Origin: Isoetes taiwanensis
Lineage: Eukaryota; Streptophyta; Lycopodiopsida; Isoetales; Isoetaceae
Assembly: GCA_021234155.1 (NCBI GenBank)
Contig: JAJEKV010000011.1
Span: 9,961,712-10,025,711, forward strand
Reading direction: 5' to 3'
Length of the DNA: 64,000 bases
The notes below the pieces were generated by a model that saw only the letters and a list, made by a program, of their open reading frames with translations, searched no databases and was not told the DNA's origin. Below, in pieces: positions 23,640-35,180 of the stretch; position 1 is the stretch's first letter; each line of letters opens with the position of its first letter. The position numbers were made by a program, and so were the translations under genes.

Positions 23640-24330
23640 ACACATTTTAAGCCTGGGGTTACAAAGATCTTGGGGAATCAACAAAAGCTTGGGGAACTCA
23701 CCATTCCTACCAAATCGATGCGACCCGATTGTAGCAGCGGCGATCACGGCTCAACCCTAATTACCGTGATCGCGTCAAAGGCGGAAATTGACAAACTCCT
23801 TCTTTGCTGGGGTTTGATCTATGAGGTCAAACATTACGAATGGGTGAGCCCCATCGTCATTGCCCTTAAGCACAATGGTAAGATCGGCGTGCGTGTGGAC
23901 TATCGGAAACTCAATCGAGGCCACGGGCGTGATCATTTTCCACTTCCCTTCGCGGACCAAGTTACGGAAGAAGTGGCTGGACATGAGATGTACTCCTTTA
24001 TGGATGGTTTTTCGGCTACAATCGGATCTCCATCAAAGAATCTGATCAACTCAAGACCACTTTCACCACCAGGTGGGGTACTTTTTTTTGCCTACAAGGT
24101 GGTTCCTTTTGGATTATCAACTCTCCTTCAACATTTCAGCATCATGCTCTCGGTTTTTCATGATTTCATGAAGGAAAATCCCTTCTTGCAAATTTTTCAA
24201 GATGACTTCTCGCCTCTGAGTTCCATGGTGACCATTTGGATAAATTGGAACTTCGTCTTCGAAATGTGATGAGTCAGGCATTAGTCTCAATCACGAGAAA
24301 TGCACCTTTTGCGTCACTACGGTGTTACTG
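23640..24330 (+). pseudogene. Reverse transcriptase of the Athila-like element
   Basis: The frame 23670-24269 is unusually long. It includes EWVSPIVIALKHNGKIGVRV and DYRKLN, HFPLPFADQ, YSFMDGFS, VVPFGLSTLLQHF and the catalytic-box equivalent IFQDDF at about 24193-24210. Order and spacing fit gypsy RT. A frameshift in the palm region scrambles the residues between SFMDGFS and VVPFGL. Confidence 0.8.
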
Positions 24331-25021
24331 TTAGGCCATGTTGTCGACAAAGCGAGGCATCACCAGCGATCTGCCAAAATCGGTTGTGTGCTCAAAGCTC
24401 AAGCACCGGCCAATATCAAAGAGACGCGCTCTTTCACGGGAAGGTCAATTATTACTCCACCTTCATACGGGTGGCGACCATTGCCGATCCCATTCATAAA
24501 CTCACGGGTGGCGAATCCACGGGCTTGGAATTCCGGTGGGCGGCTTTCAACGGTGAAGCTTTTGCTTACTCGAGGGCACGGTTCTTGTTCCTCCTCAATG
24601 GGACAAGCCCTTTCCGCGTTCATGTCGATGTCGGCGTTTGCTATTGGGCTGTTCTTTCTCAAGCATATGATCGCGCAGCGATAAACCAAATCGCTCGCCC
24701 GGTAGAAAACTCAATTCTGCTGGCGCCAACTATTACGCCCGCGGGCGTGAAGCTTTGGGTCTCATTTTACGTGTCCAGCGCTTCCGTCATTACCTTTTGG
24801 GCGATCAAATCAAGTTCTTTGTGGACCACCAAGCACTTCTCTATTTGATCAACAAGTCCATACGGGCGCATTGCTCGTTGGGTCCTTCTTCTCAAAATTT
24901 GCTCCTTTTGAAATCGTTCATAAAGTGGCAAATCTCATGTTGTTCGGATTATCTTTCGCATCCACGGATGATCCATAGCGAGGGGTCTCGGGCGCCTTCC
25001 ACGATGCTCAACTCTTTTTAG
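24331..25021 (+). pseudogene. RNase H region of the Athila-like element
   Basis: GHVV (about 24340), IKETRSFTG, NYYSTFIRVATIADPIHKL (the RT to RNase H connection) and FRVHVDVGV with a likely catalytic Asp (about 24617-24640) are seen. Later come FRHYLLGDQIKFFVDHQALLYL and a short tail. It fits the single RNase H of Athila. No archaeal-type RNase H was found in this element. Confidence 0.65.
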
Positions 25022-25217
25022 TCACGGCAACACCACATTGGTTCCATGATTTTCAGCGGTACCTCCTCCGGTGCTCTTCCACCCGGAAGGCGAGGCGGCT
25101 CTCTCTCACCTGGCGACAATCCCGTCGCCATCAATTTCTCAGAAGGTAAAAGGTGACTACACCATGGTTGCTTGGGACATCTCTACAAAAGGGTAAGGAC
25201 ACCATCCGCCGGCCTTT

Positions 25218-26290
25218 GTGTTCTACCTCATGAAGTTCGGACATTGTTGCGAGAAGCTCATCAAGGGCACCGGTGGTGGTCATTTTCATGGTGACACCCC
25301 GGCGCGCCAAAATCCTTCGCCCGGGTATTATTGGCCCGCGCTCTTCAAAGATGCTCCGCCCGCCCGCGCGTGTGGCGCTTACCCGGCGGGTGGGGGCCTG
25401 ACGTGGCGGCTCTTCCCTTGCCGCCGGTCGCCCATGCGCCACTTCCCTTGGCAAATGGGGCATGGACTTTGTGGGACCTATAGATCCTCTGCGAGGCACA
25501 CTTTCGTGCCGATACATTACAGTTCTCGACTCGCCACCAAATGGGCGGAAGCTTGTGCACTTCCGGACAACAACTGCTGCAAGCCACGGCTAGAGTCCTC
25601 TATCAACAAATCATCCCAGCGATTCGGCTGCCCCGCGGGCTGGGTGGTGGCCAGTGGTGTTCATTTCATCAATCATACTATCAAAAGAGCTAGCGGATTA
25701 TCTCGATACATCATCACAAGAGCACACCTTACTATCCTCAAGGCAATGGGTTGGCGAAAGCACCAACAAAACTACGGTCACCATTCTCAAGAAAATTTGT
25801 GGCGCTTCCCGCTGCAGTTGGCGAGACAAAACTACCCTCTTGTTCTTTGGGCCTACAATACTTGTTTCAAGATTGCTACGGGTCACCTCCTTTTAAATTG
25901 GTTTATGGTGGGAAGCTCTCATGCCATTTGAATATATCCTTCCAACACTCCGTTTTCAAGCAGCTCTTGCTCATAATCCAATTTGCTCTCAAAGAGCGGG
26001 TCTATCAATTAGAGCAGTTGGATGAACTTGAAGGGATGCTTATATTCGTGTTCTTCATGGACAGCGATTGCAAAAATCTTTACATGACAAGCGTTTGAAG
26101 ACAAAAACATTCAAAGAAGGAGATTTGGTTCTTCTTTATGATTCGAGGTACAAAAATTTTTCGGGCAAACTCAAGTTTAGTTGGCTTGGCCCTTATCAAA
26201 TTGTTCAAGTGGTTAGACCAAGCGTCTTCCAACTAGGCTGAGTTAGATGGCACTCCATTACCTACATTGGTTAATGGTTTTCGTCTCAAA
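25218..26290 (+). pseudogene. Integrase of the Athila-like element
   Basis: A frame of 237 codons (25218-25931) begins with a zinc-binding part (GGGHFHGDTPARQNPSPGYY). The first catalytic segment, GKWGMDFVGPIDP, is read in another frame at about 25454-25493. HFINHTIKRA corresponds to the segment around the second acid, and ESTNKTTVTILKK contains the Glu. The C-terminal DNA-binding part is traced to about 26290 (KLSWLGPYQIVQVV). Frameshifts are frequent. Integrase inserts the cDNA. Confidence 0.75.
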
Positions 26291-27290
26291 GCATTTCATC
26301 ACCACGAGAAAGTGAACATCAACACCACGAGGCAGTTCAAGAAGCAAACACCACAGAAAGTGACTAGAAGGCGGTAGATTATATTATAGTGGAGATTTTT
26401 TTTACAAAATGTGAAGCAGCCGGCTATTTCGCTATGGGCTGCCCTATATACAAAAGCGGGCTCCGAGCCCTATCTACTAAGTCCTAAGAGGAAAAACCCT
26501 CTACTACGGGTTGGGGCGAGAGGTGATCTGCGGAGGAGATGGTAGAGGTTACGCTCCGGATCAGCGAAGTCGCGGAACCACCTCCATCCGTTGGTCTTGG
26601 TCGGGATGTTCAGCCATCCCGGCACACCAGCCGTCCATCACGAATGCCCCGGTTGTGGCGGCGCCCGAGATCGAACAATTCATCTTACAAGTGATCCACT
26701 CGGCGGTTAGTGGGCATGGTGCAATCTTCGTTCAAGCCCGGCGGCCATCTTGGCGCCATCGGATGCCGCCGTTTCTCTCGGTTCGTCTTATATAGCCAGG
26801 CGAGGAACTCCTTGTCGGCGTGGACCAATCACACAACTTCGCCAGCGTGTTTTGCAATGCAAATTTTGTTTCTAAAATGAGAATCTGTTCTCCGCCCGCA
26901 TATCTAGCCATGGTACCAACCGACACATTCCTTTTAATGATATCCCACTTGAGGTTACCCGGCATTGAATGCCATTCCTTCTTTCCGCCCGTCGAACATT
27001 AATGGGTGTCCTTTGCCATCTGTCACATCGATCTTTCTTACGTCTCATCCTCACCGTTCATTGCTTCTCCCTTACGTTTTTGGGACTTAGCCAAATTTTG
27101 CCTCTCAATACCCTTCTTCGCATCTTTTGACTTTGGCACCATCAGCGGTTCGGTTTCGCACTCTTCATACCTCTTAGCCTCGGTTATAGCCCTAAAATAC
27201 ACCTTTTCGTTCCCTCTGCGCCGCCGTCCTCCGTGCTTTCGACTTTTCGTCTTCCGCCTTTGGCATCTCTCGCCGTTCGCACATCATTCC
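26291..27290. other. Spacer between pol and the extra coding region, with TATA-like words
   Basis: No domain recognised. A TATA-like word CTATATACAAAAG lies at 26443-26455 on the plus strand, and CTATATAAG can be read on the minus strand at about 26786-26794. A CCAAT word is at 26824-26828. These may be chance. They could drive a separate transcript for the downstream coding region. Confidence 0.3.
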
Positions 27291-30135
27291 CATGGCTGCC
27301 CCAAGATTTTCTACACTTCAAACTCTTTGCTCCCAAGGATCGGCCCTTTTTGCATCTGTATCCTTCTTGGCGCCCACTTTAGGTGAAGCCCTTGTTGGCC
27401 CAAATAAAAAGTTCTTTGAGCGACACCAGCTTCTGAATTCTCTCAAATGGAACTTAGGCTCCAAATCGACCCGGTTCGGCGGTTCATCGCCAATATCGTT
27501 AACAGCCTTAAAGGTTACACCCGCGTGGTCGATGGCACCACTATTTCATTGACTCAACATTTGATTTTGAGGTATTTCATATTCCTTGCACACTCCTTGT
27601 GTATCATGAAGTGCGCTATCACGGGATATTGATGTCCGCGAGTTTGGTGCTTTTGCTTATCATGCCAATGTCCATCGTCGACCAATATCGACAAGCCTCC
27701 ACGAGACCTTTGTTAAATTTACGTGGCGAAAATTCCTTGGGTATTCTATCAAGAACACCCATATCAATAAACCTTTCTATAACCTGGTCCTCTTTGCTAC
27801 ACACTCCAAACACCACATAGATTGGCCCCAAATGATGTTCTATCGTCTTCTCCAAGAAATGGACCGCCGGGTACCACTTCCATTTCGAAGTTTACGTGGG
27901 AGGGCACTTTCAAGCCCTCATCCGTCATTACTTCCCTCCCACACCACAAAATTCTCATAATTCCACTCGGCGCTCCTTCCAATCACTCACCAAGTTGGCA
28001 CATCGCGCCGATCTTCCCACGGTCATGACCCACGGTCCACCTCATGTCCTTTGTCTCTTCCTCGCTACACCATCCACTTCACACCATTTTTCCCAGAACT
28101 CACAAACCCGGGCTTGACCCAGCTCCACCACCACAACACCCTCGTCGGTTGTTGTATCGATATCGGCCGGGATGCTCAGGCTGCTTTGCTCTTAAGTTAC
28201 AAAAGAATCCCAAGGCGCTCTTATGGCGGGGTTCATGAGCACTTTCGAGGCCTCGATGCGGTACACCAAGACCTTCAAGCTGCAACTGCCCAAGTTGCAA
28301 CTTTGGAGGCCAAACTTCAAGACAAGCATGAAGCTCTCTTACAGGCTCATGCAGACCTCAAAAGTACACAAGCTCAAGTCAGCCAACTTTCTTGGATCAG
28401 TGGGCTCGGCTCGGTCGAGAAATTCAGACTTTATTGGAGCACAACAAGTCCAAAGCAGCTCTCTCGAGTACCAAGGGCCGGATATTGCTAAACTCAATGC
28501 CTTGTACTTTCGAGGCTGTGAAAATTTCAGCACTCAAGTTCAAAATCTTTCAGCGGGGGCGCTCAAATTAGCCTCGCCAATGACTCGGCTTTCTACGAAC
28601 CTCTCGGCTCACCTCTCTTCAAGAATCAGCTTACGAGAGGTGCAGAAGCGAGAAAATACTTGATGGCGGAGATTGGGTGCTTCGTCTCAATACACCGGGG
28701 AAATCTTCCTCCCGGGTCAATCCTTCTCGAAGCGGGTCCGTGACCCGATCCCGCTGCTACTTGAAAAGGACAATCGGATCCGTGATCTCGAACAACGACT
28801 GCAGCAAGCTATTGATCTGGCGGTGAGGCTCAAGCAAAACTTGGCCTTGGCGCAATTCTTCCGCGGAATGCCGGTTGACTTCCGGCTCCCCTCTGCTATC
28901 ATGATTATGTGGTTGCTCGGCGCCACCTCTTCCTTTCAAAAGCGGACCCCGTGGCCAATGGATATTCCACTAAGCGATGCTGATTTTCTTGGTTGGCGAA
29001 CTCTCCATTGAAGACAAAGGGTTGTCTTTGTGCCCTTGTGCGTCTTTGATCTCATACAACTGTGCCCGATCGGACTTTCTCACCGCCCAGTGGTTCAGCC
29101 CATGGCTTACATCTTTCATGATTTCTATGGGTGATACGGGGAAAACTTTGGAAATGGGCCCGCGCCCGACTTTTCGGGGTGACCCCCGCTGCGCAATGGG
29201 TGCCGGGGATGGCAATCCATATCTTGCGGATCTGCTTTCGGACCCAAACTCTTCATCGGGGTACATGCACGAGCTTGCCAATCATTTATCCCTCGGCTTG
29301 GCGAGGCGGCTACAACAAATTAGGAAGTATCTAGGACATCACGAAGATCTTCCCTATGCTCAAATTTATATGCGACACCTCATTTGGATTTACAATCGAT
29401 TACAAGCTCTGTTGGATAGCAAGGCGGTCCCCGCGGGATGGGATAGCCCCTCTGTCAACTCTCGACTCTCTGCTTCTCTTTGGGATCGTTGGTGTCGGGG
29501 CACTTGATCCGGATCTTGTCGATCAATTCGGGGAGGCGCTTTCGGCAACCGCCCCGCGGGCATGGTTCCTTCTCCCTATGCTTCCACAGGCGTACCTCCA
29601 CGCCCCGGGTTCTGACTTTCGATTGGCGCCTTCCTTTTTGGACCAAGGTCATGGATGGTCATGCGGGCTGGACACCACCTCGGATCTCGGCCGGATCTCC
29701 GGTGGGATCCGCGTTTTGTTCGCCGCTCACATTGGGAAGAAGGTGCCACTCGGACAACACCACCAATTGGATCTACATTGCTAATGGCGTGGTTGGCAGC
29801 GACCCGCGGATCGCTTCATGGTCTCAACACCTTCTTGCGGAATGCCTCCACCTCACGATCCCTTGTCCATCTTCAGGATTTTGCGCTGCCCTCAAATGCA
29901 TTTTGCTAAGCTCCTTAAATCGGCGTCCCATTTTTCCTTTGCAATCAAATGCGGCGTCGGTGCCTTTGGCCTTGGACTGTCTCCTCATGGAATGTCGATC
30001 ACGTTTCTTGGGCATGCAGCTGCCCTTGAAGACATGGTCGCTCTCGCTTTCTTATAGATGCGATCACGCCCTTGGCCAAAACACTCCTCAAGCTCTTCAA
30101 TCGCCCGGGATCTCATCGGCCCGATTACCATAATG
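27291..30135 (+). pseudogene. Extra (Athila ORF2/env-like position) coding region after integrase
   Basis: It starts with MAAPRFSTLQTLCSQGS at 27292 and continues in several frames to 30133. A middle part contains a clear coiled coil (AVHQDLQAATAQVATLEAKL and on, about 28255-28385), a second Arg/Gln-rich helix near 28770 (DLEQRLQQAIDLAVRLKQNL), and a C-terminal frame of 176 codons at 28977-29507. The position matches the extra ORF of Athila elements, sometimes called env-like. I see no clear signal peptide or transmembrane helix, so a membrane role is not supported. Function unknown. Confidence 0.5.
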
Positions 30136-30214
30136 GTGCCGTCCTCACTCCCGTGAGGATCACTTTGGTGATGGCTTCAGCCCTCGAAGCGCTTCCTCCT
30201 TTTCTTCACTCGAG

Positions 30215-30232
30215 GTGTCGTTTGGTGGGGAG
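30215..30232 (+). promoter_or_regulatory. Polypurine tract candidate before the 3' LTR
   Basis: The G/A-rich word GGTGGGGAG lies immediately before the TGTTA start of the 3' LTR at 30233. This is where plus-strand DNA synthesis would begin. The purine tract is short. Confidence 0.5.
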
Positions 30233-30860
30233 TGTTAATCTGTGCCTCTGATGCAGGACTATTCATGCATCTCTGACAGACGAGGTCAAGCTCAAGGATC
30301 CTCGATCAACCCCGGGTCGGACATCAAGGCTCGCGAAGACCAAGCGGCCGGAACCGCGGTGATCAAAGCCTTTGGTGTCATCAACAAAGCGCGCCCTTTC
30401 GGACAAGTAATGACGTCACGCAGCGTCGGCGTCGGCGTGATTCTAGGCACTTCAAGAGGCACGCCAACATTCACGCAAATCAGGCCTCCTTCGAGTCGGC
30501 GCGAGATCGGTCGGAGTGTCTATATTGGGCCCAAGGCCATTGTACTATATATATGAGTAGAGTTAGCTCATAAGTTTTAGATGAGTTTAGATTCTTGTCT
30601 CCTTTCGGTTTTCTCTCTATTAGAGAGCTCATGTATTTTCATAATTGATATCAAGGAAGCTTATCATCTTTCTCTCATTTGCTCTGTTCTCTTCTTTTCT
30701 TCTCTTTTCAGCAAATCCCGGCGTGACATAGTCCCCGGACTCTCTGTTAGATCCACGGGTCCTCGCGGAGGCTGTCTTCGAGGAGTTCGAACCCGGACCC
30801 CAAGCGGGGAGGCGGAGGTTGCCCTGCGGTGATTTCTCACAGGCGACTAGGGGATCACGG
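30233..30860 (+). repeat. 3' LTR of the Athila-like element
   Basis: It starts TGTTAATCTGTGCC and tracks the 5' LTR for about 560 bp, including the TATA box at 30543-30556 and the GAACCCGGACCCCAA word. The end is not exact because similarity to the 5' LTR weakens after about 30805. A target-site duplication could not be confirmed. Confidence 0.75.
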
Positions 30861-31904
30861 GACTCGAATATCTTGATCGTGACTACCATGGCTTCCGTGC
30901 GTACTAGGTGAGTCAAGCTTGTCCTAGAGCGGCTGAAGAACCAAACATTCGTCCTCCTACGAGAAAATCTGTTAGGCTTTTTTTTTTCCATACGACCTTG
31001 GAAGAATGCCCTCAAGTATATTTTCTTTCTTTGCCTTGCTTCTTGACATCCCTAGAAGATGATTTGTTCGGAAGGGCATCTTCATAAAGACCAATTCGAC
31101 AAAGAAATGCCTCTTTATTAGACCTATTTAGCTCCAATTTAGCGATCACGAAGGCTTGAATTCTTCATAAATGTAGAAGATCCTCTGTTTTCGGGGAATA
31201 TGTAAAGGCGGCTTTTGCAAAATCACGAGCTTCGGGTTTACAATTTACCGCCCAAAGTGTTTGATTTGTGGACATTTATGGAATTTACAAGCCAATTGAG
31301 ATTGGTTTGTGAAAATTTCATTGCCCATCTAACAGAATTTGCTTTCGGGAAATGAGGAAATGCAAGAAAATGCAACCTTACAAAGTACATCTTCAAAGTA
31401 TGGCAAAGCATACGATTGGAGTATTTCGGCCAGAAATTAGGTTTTTGTCCAAATGCTTCCACATTGAGTAAGGCATCACAACAACCTCTTTGCTTCTTGC
31501 AATCGGTGTCTGCTGCGAGGAAGGCTTCAAAGTCTTATTGCAATTGGCCTTAACCAAGCATCCTTGGAGAATGCGGTTGCCTAAGACATCACAAACATGA
31601 GGTATTTTAATATTGATGACTTTGATTAGGCGAGATAGGTTCTTAGGAAACTAGATTGCTCAGATAGCTCTCGGATCATTCCATATTTGTTGGAGATCTT
31701 GCACGGATATTCTGATTATGTGCTTGCATTGATACCGGCACATGTTATCATATGCACTAGCATATGCGACAATGTCGCGATTTACAATATTAGGGGGGTA
31801 TTTTAAACTATTTTGTGAGTTGATTCTCTTGAACTAGTGATGCTTGGCTTTATATTGGGCGCCATGGCCCCTTTCGATAAACCTTATGATATTATTGTTT
31901 TTGC
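30861..31904. other. No gene recognised
   Basis: AT-rich sequence with short frames on both strands. No domain, RNA gene or repeat was recognised in this stretch. Confidence 0.4.
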
Positions 31905-32685
31905 CCATTTTATAGCGGTGTGTTTTGCGTATATTTGAAGCCTCTTGGTATGCAATGGAAATAATTTGTTTGTCTTGATGTTATTGTGCTTTTTAGTAAT
32001 TAATGGTTAGACCCATAAAGTTTACCTATGTTTGTTTTAGTTAGGGCCGAAAGGGCCAAATTTTAATATAATAATCAACACACAACTACCATTAACATTA
32101 TTAACATAAACTATTGCATTTAACACATTTAAATTAATATCCCCCTTAAACCCCCTTTGGTTTGGGTGCATATTCACGGGGGTTCACATTAGTAGGCGTG
32201 AGCCCCAAAAATATATTTACAATACATGTACAAAATTAACACCATTAAGTACATTCTCTCAAATCTTATAGTATTTTACAAACTTTAATATCTGATTATA
32301 CAAAAACTTGTACTTGCATACCCCACAAGCGAGGATCGCTATATGCGGTCGGATCTTGGAATAAAAAGGCAAATATGCCCATCAAGCTGACTCGTTGCGG
32401 AGTAACCCCGTGTGAATATGCACCCAAACCAAAGGGGGTTTAAGGGGGATATTAATTTAAATGTGTTAAATGCAATAGTTTATGTTAATAATGTTAATGG
32501 TAGTTGTGTGTTGATTATTATATTAAAAAAAAATTTGGGCCCTTCGGGCCCTAACTAAAACAAACATAGGTAAACTTTATGGGTCTAACCATTAATTACT
32601 AAAAAGCACAATAACATCAAGACAAACAAATTATTTCCATTGCATACCAAGAGGCCCAAATATCATAAACCCTTTGTTATAAAAT
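31905..32685. mobile_element. Long palindromic MITE-like (foldback) element A
   Basis: Two arms of about 285 bp are inverted copies of each other: about 31905-32190 and 32400-32685. CCCTTTGGTTTGGGTGCATA on the left mirrors TATGCACCCAAACCAAAGGG on the right, and TGGTATGCAATGG mirrors CCATTGCATACCA. They flank a non-palindromic core of about 210 bp that is also present in element B. No transposase is encoded. The structure suggests a non-autonomous DNA transposon or a hairpin-forming element able to yield double-stranded RNA. Confidence 0.75.
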
Positions 32686-33475
32686 GGGCCAATTCATAAT
32701 AGGCCAATTCATAGGCTCGGTTCTGGGATCTCTATCCATCAAAGCCATAGCTCCAGATCTAGCTCATAAACATCTTCTTGGGGGTTGCATAATCAACACC
32801 CCTCTATGCAGTAGATGCCCCATTTCAATTCCGACCTCTCTGGCCAAGGATTTGGGTGTCATAATAGCGAGGCTCCTTTCTACTTTTCTCACATTCCAAT
32901 TTCTGCATCCTTTCACTATTTGCCGCATTTATTGCACCTATAGTAGTACCAATGGTTTGAGGAATCTTTGGTATTTAAGGTTCATTTTTTTACTTAAAAG
33001 CAGCAACTAGTATTTTTATTGTTGTCAATGATGCAGCTAGTTTTTAAGTGTTTGTGGTCTTTAGTGTACGTTAATAAATCTTTTCTACAGTTTCTACCTA
33101 GTCTCATAGTTCTCTTTTTATTTTGTATTAAAAGACAAGAGACTAGCTTGTGCCTTTTCTACCATTATAAATGGTTGCCTAACCCAAAGCTATATGCATG
33201 TATGGATGTATGCAACTTGGAGAACGAGGATTTAACTGTTTGTTCATTATTAATAAATTCTATTATTACATGCTACCTCAGGTATTAATATTGGGTATTG
33301 GTATAATATATGTCTAATTCTATGCAATGTTTTCGTTTCTATAATTTGAGCACCTCTAGTTTGTTAGATTTGTGAGGCTATGATATACCATCCATCATTA
33401 AAGTATTAGGTAATGTCTATATGTACACCCCTACACTATCCTTAAGGCCTAGAGAAGAACAAAAAATTACAGTTA
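32686..33475. other. AT-rich spacer between two palindromic elements
   Basis: The longest frame (32684-33010, plus) has no recognised domain and starts inside the arm of element A. Nothing else is supported. Confidence 0.4.
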
Positions 33476-33916
33476 ACACAAACCATTAACACACAACTAA
33501 CATTATTAACACAAACCATTGCATTTGACACATTTAAATTAAAATCCCCCTTTGGTTTGGGTGCATATTCACACGGGGGGTTACATAGGGCAGCGAGAGC
33601 CTCAAAAAATTTGCAATGCATGTACAAAATTAACACCATTAAGTACATTCTCTCAAACCTTATAGTATTTTGCATACTTTAATATACAGTATACAAAAAC
33701 TTGTACATGTATACCCCATAAACGAGGATCGCTATGTACGGTCCAGATCTTGGAATAAAGGGCAAATATGCCCATCCGACAGCTCTCGTTGCCCGAAGTA
33801 ACCCCCCGTGTGAATATGCACCCAAACCAAAGGGGGTTTAAGGGGGATTTTAATTTAAATGTGTCAAATGCAATGGTTTGTATTAATAATGTTAGTTGTG
33901 TGTTAATGGTTTGTGT
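33476..33916. mobile_element. Palindromic MITE-like element B, 441 bp
   Basis: The terminal inverted repeats begin ACACAAACCATTAACACA (33476) and end with the exact reverse complement at 33899-33916. The arms run inward to the CACCCAAACCAAAGGG words. The core (about 33585-33800) matches the core of element A, including ACCATTAAGTACATTCTCTC and GGCAAATATGCCC. Element B lacks the outer arm portion found in A. It lies 119 bp left of copy B of the segmental duplication. Confidence 0.8.
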
Positions 33917-34619
33917 GTTGTGTTGTACTCAAGTTCAAATTTGTTTATGTTGAATTGCTAGTGGACATTTTCTCTTATTGTGGTTGATCAATTGTTAGTA
34001 ATTACGTGTTGTTTGCAAATCGGAAGAACCAGGAATACTTGAATGCAAGATGATTCATTATACATTATCACGAAGTTTTCTCCTCCCATTCCTACAATCA
34101 CCATGCTCAAAGATAAATGATCAATTTATGGATCAACCATGTTGATCAATATTTATGCTGAAACATAAATAGCCACATGTATTGCAAAAGGATTTAAGAT
34201 ACAAACCCATGTAATAAAAAGTGCATGATAGCATTCCAAGTGCTTTTGTTGCTAGCAGCTGCATTGCCATTTTTTATATCAGAAAGGGAAATATCCTTGC
34301 TAGATAAGGACATTCAAATTACCTTAAATCGGATAGCAAACCAAACACACTGAAGGCTCAAGTTTCCTTCAGCAACTAACAACAGCAAATACTTGAAGCA
34401 TTGGTACAAAATAATAGTTAAATGTCCCTATCTTTGATGTGAGCTTGCTCTCTGGGTGTAAAATCGCTAGTGGGGTACAACTTTTGGCCGGCGTTTAGGC
34501 ACTTTAAGTCTTTGAAACTTCATGAGACGTCGGCCCGAGTCACACCCTTCTCCCTCCTTTTCCCTTGGGCGAAAACTTCGGATCGGTGTTTATTTGTTGA
34601 TGATGGAGGCATGGGGCGG

Positions 34620-35180
34620 ATGATTTTAAATGACATCGAGGAGATGCGTGCAATCGGGAGGTGAAGCCCACGAGGAAAAACAGTTGGAAAATAATGTCGC
34701 GGATCGAGATTGGGGAATCTGTTTGGACAAAGAAGTTGAACAAGGAAAAGATAAAATGGCCTTTGTGCAAATCTTCAAGAGAAGTTGGAAACACTCTCAA
34801 GAAAAATCTACAAAATTGTCACAACAAAAAGTAAGAAAGTAATTTGGCCCTTGGCACTGCGTTTGAAAATTGCACTAGATCAATAGTTGCTTTTGAGGAA
34901 CACAAAGTAAAGGCCTGGGCTGCATTTCTTTGTGCAATGCCAAAGACAACTAAAAGCAGAGATCACGGATGTTGTAGCACATGTTAGGAAAAGCTGAAAT
35001 GAAGGCAAAGCTAAAGGTGGCGAAATTTGGATCAAATGGGATCGGTGCATGTGATGAAAACATAAAAACCTTAGAGAATGCGATCTGGGGAGATTGGAAA
35101 ATCAGTTTTACTTATCACAAAGAATGCAGGCGAGTAGAAAGTGAGTTGAAAGGCAATGAGAAGGCCTCTGAAGTCTGAGA
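34620..35180 (+). pseudogene. Coiled-coil exon(s), copy B
   Basis: Frames 34630-34842 and 34981-35178 repeat the Lys/Glu-rich helical sequence of copy A (for example CDENIKTLENAI). They are broken at different points than in A, so a combined reading of both copies would be needed to judge the real protein. Family unknown. Confidence 0.4.

Larger units (their letters stand above)
19831..30860 (+). mobile_element. Athila-like Ty3/gypsy LTR retrotransposon, nearly complete but frameshifted
   Basis: Two LTRs of about 0.6-0.7 kb in direct orientation (from 19831 and from 30233) flank a primer binding site, gag with zinc knuckles, protease, RT, RNase H, integrase and a coding region of about 2.8 kb after integrase. 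The PBS resembles the tRNA-Asp type seen in Athila and Tat elements. The long post-integrase coding region fits Athila. Both LTRs carry a TATA box at matching positions. Their similarity suggests a fairly young insertion, but the internal frames are heavily interrupted. Confidence 0.85.

Noticed and set aside
26443-26828. Firm call of an internal promoter in the Athila-like element
   Set aside because: The TATA-like and CCAAT words are short and can occur by chance. Only mentioned as a possibility.
32684-33010. 108-codon plus frame with hydrophobic segments
   Set aside because: It starts inside the arm of a palindromic element, has no homology I recognise, and the sequence is AT-rich. It is a chance frame.
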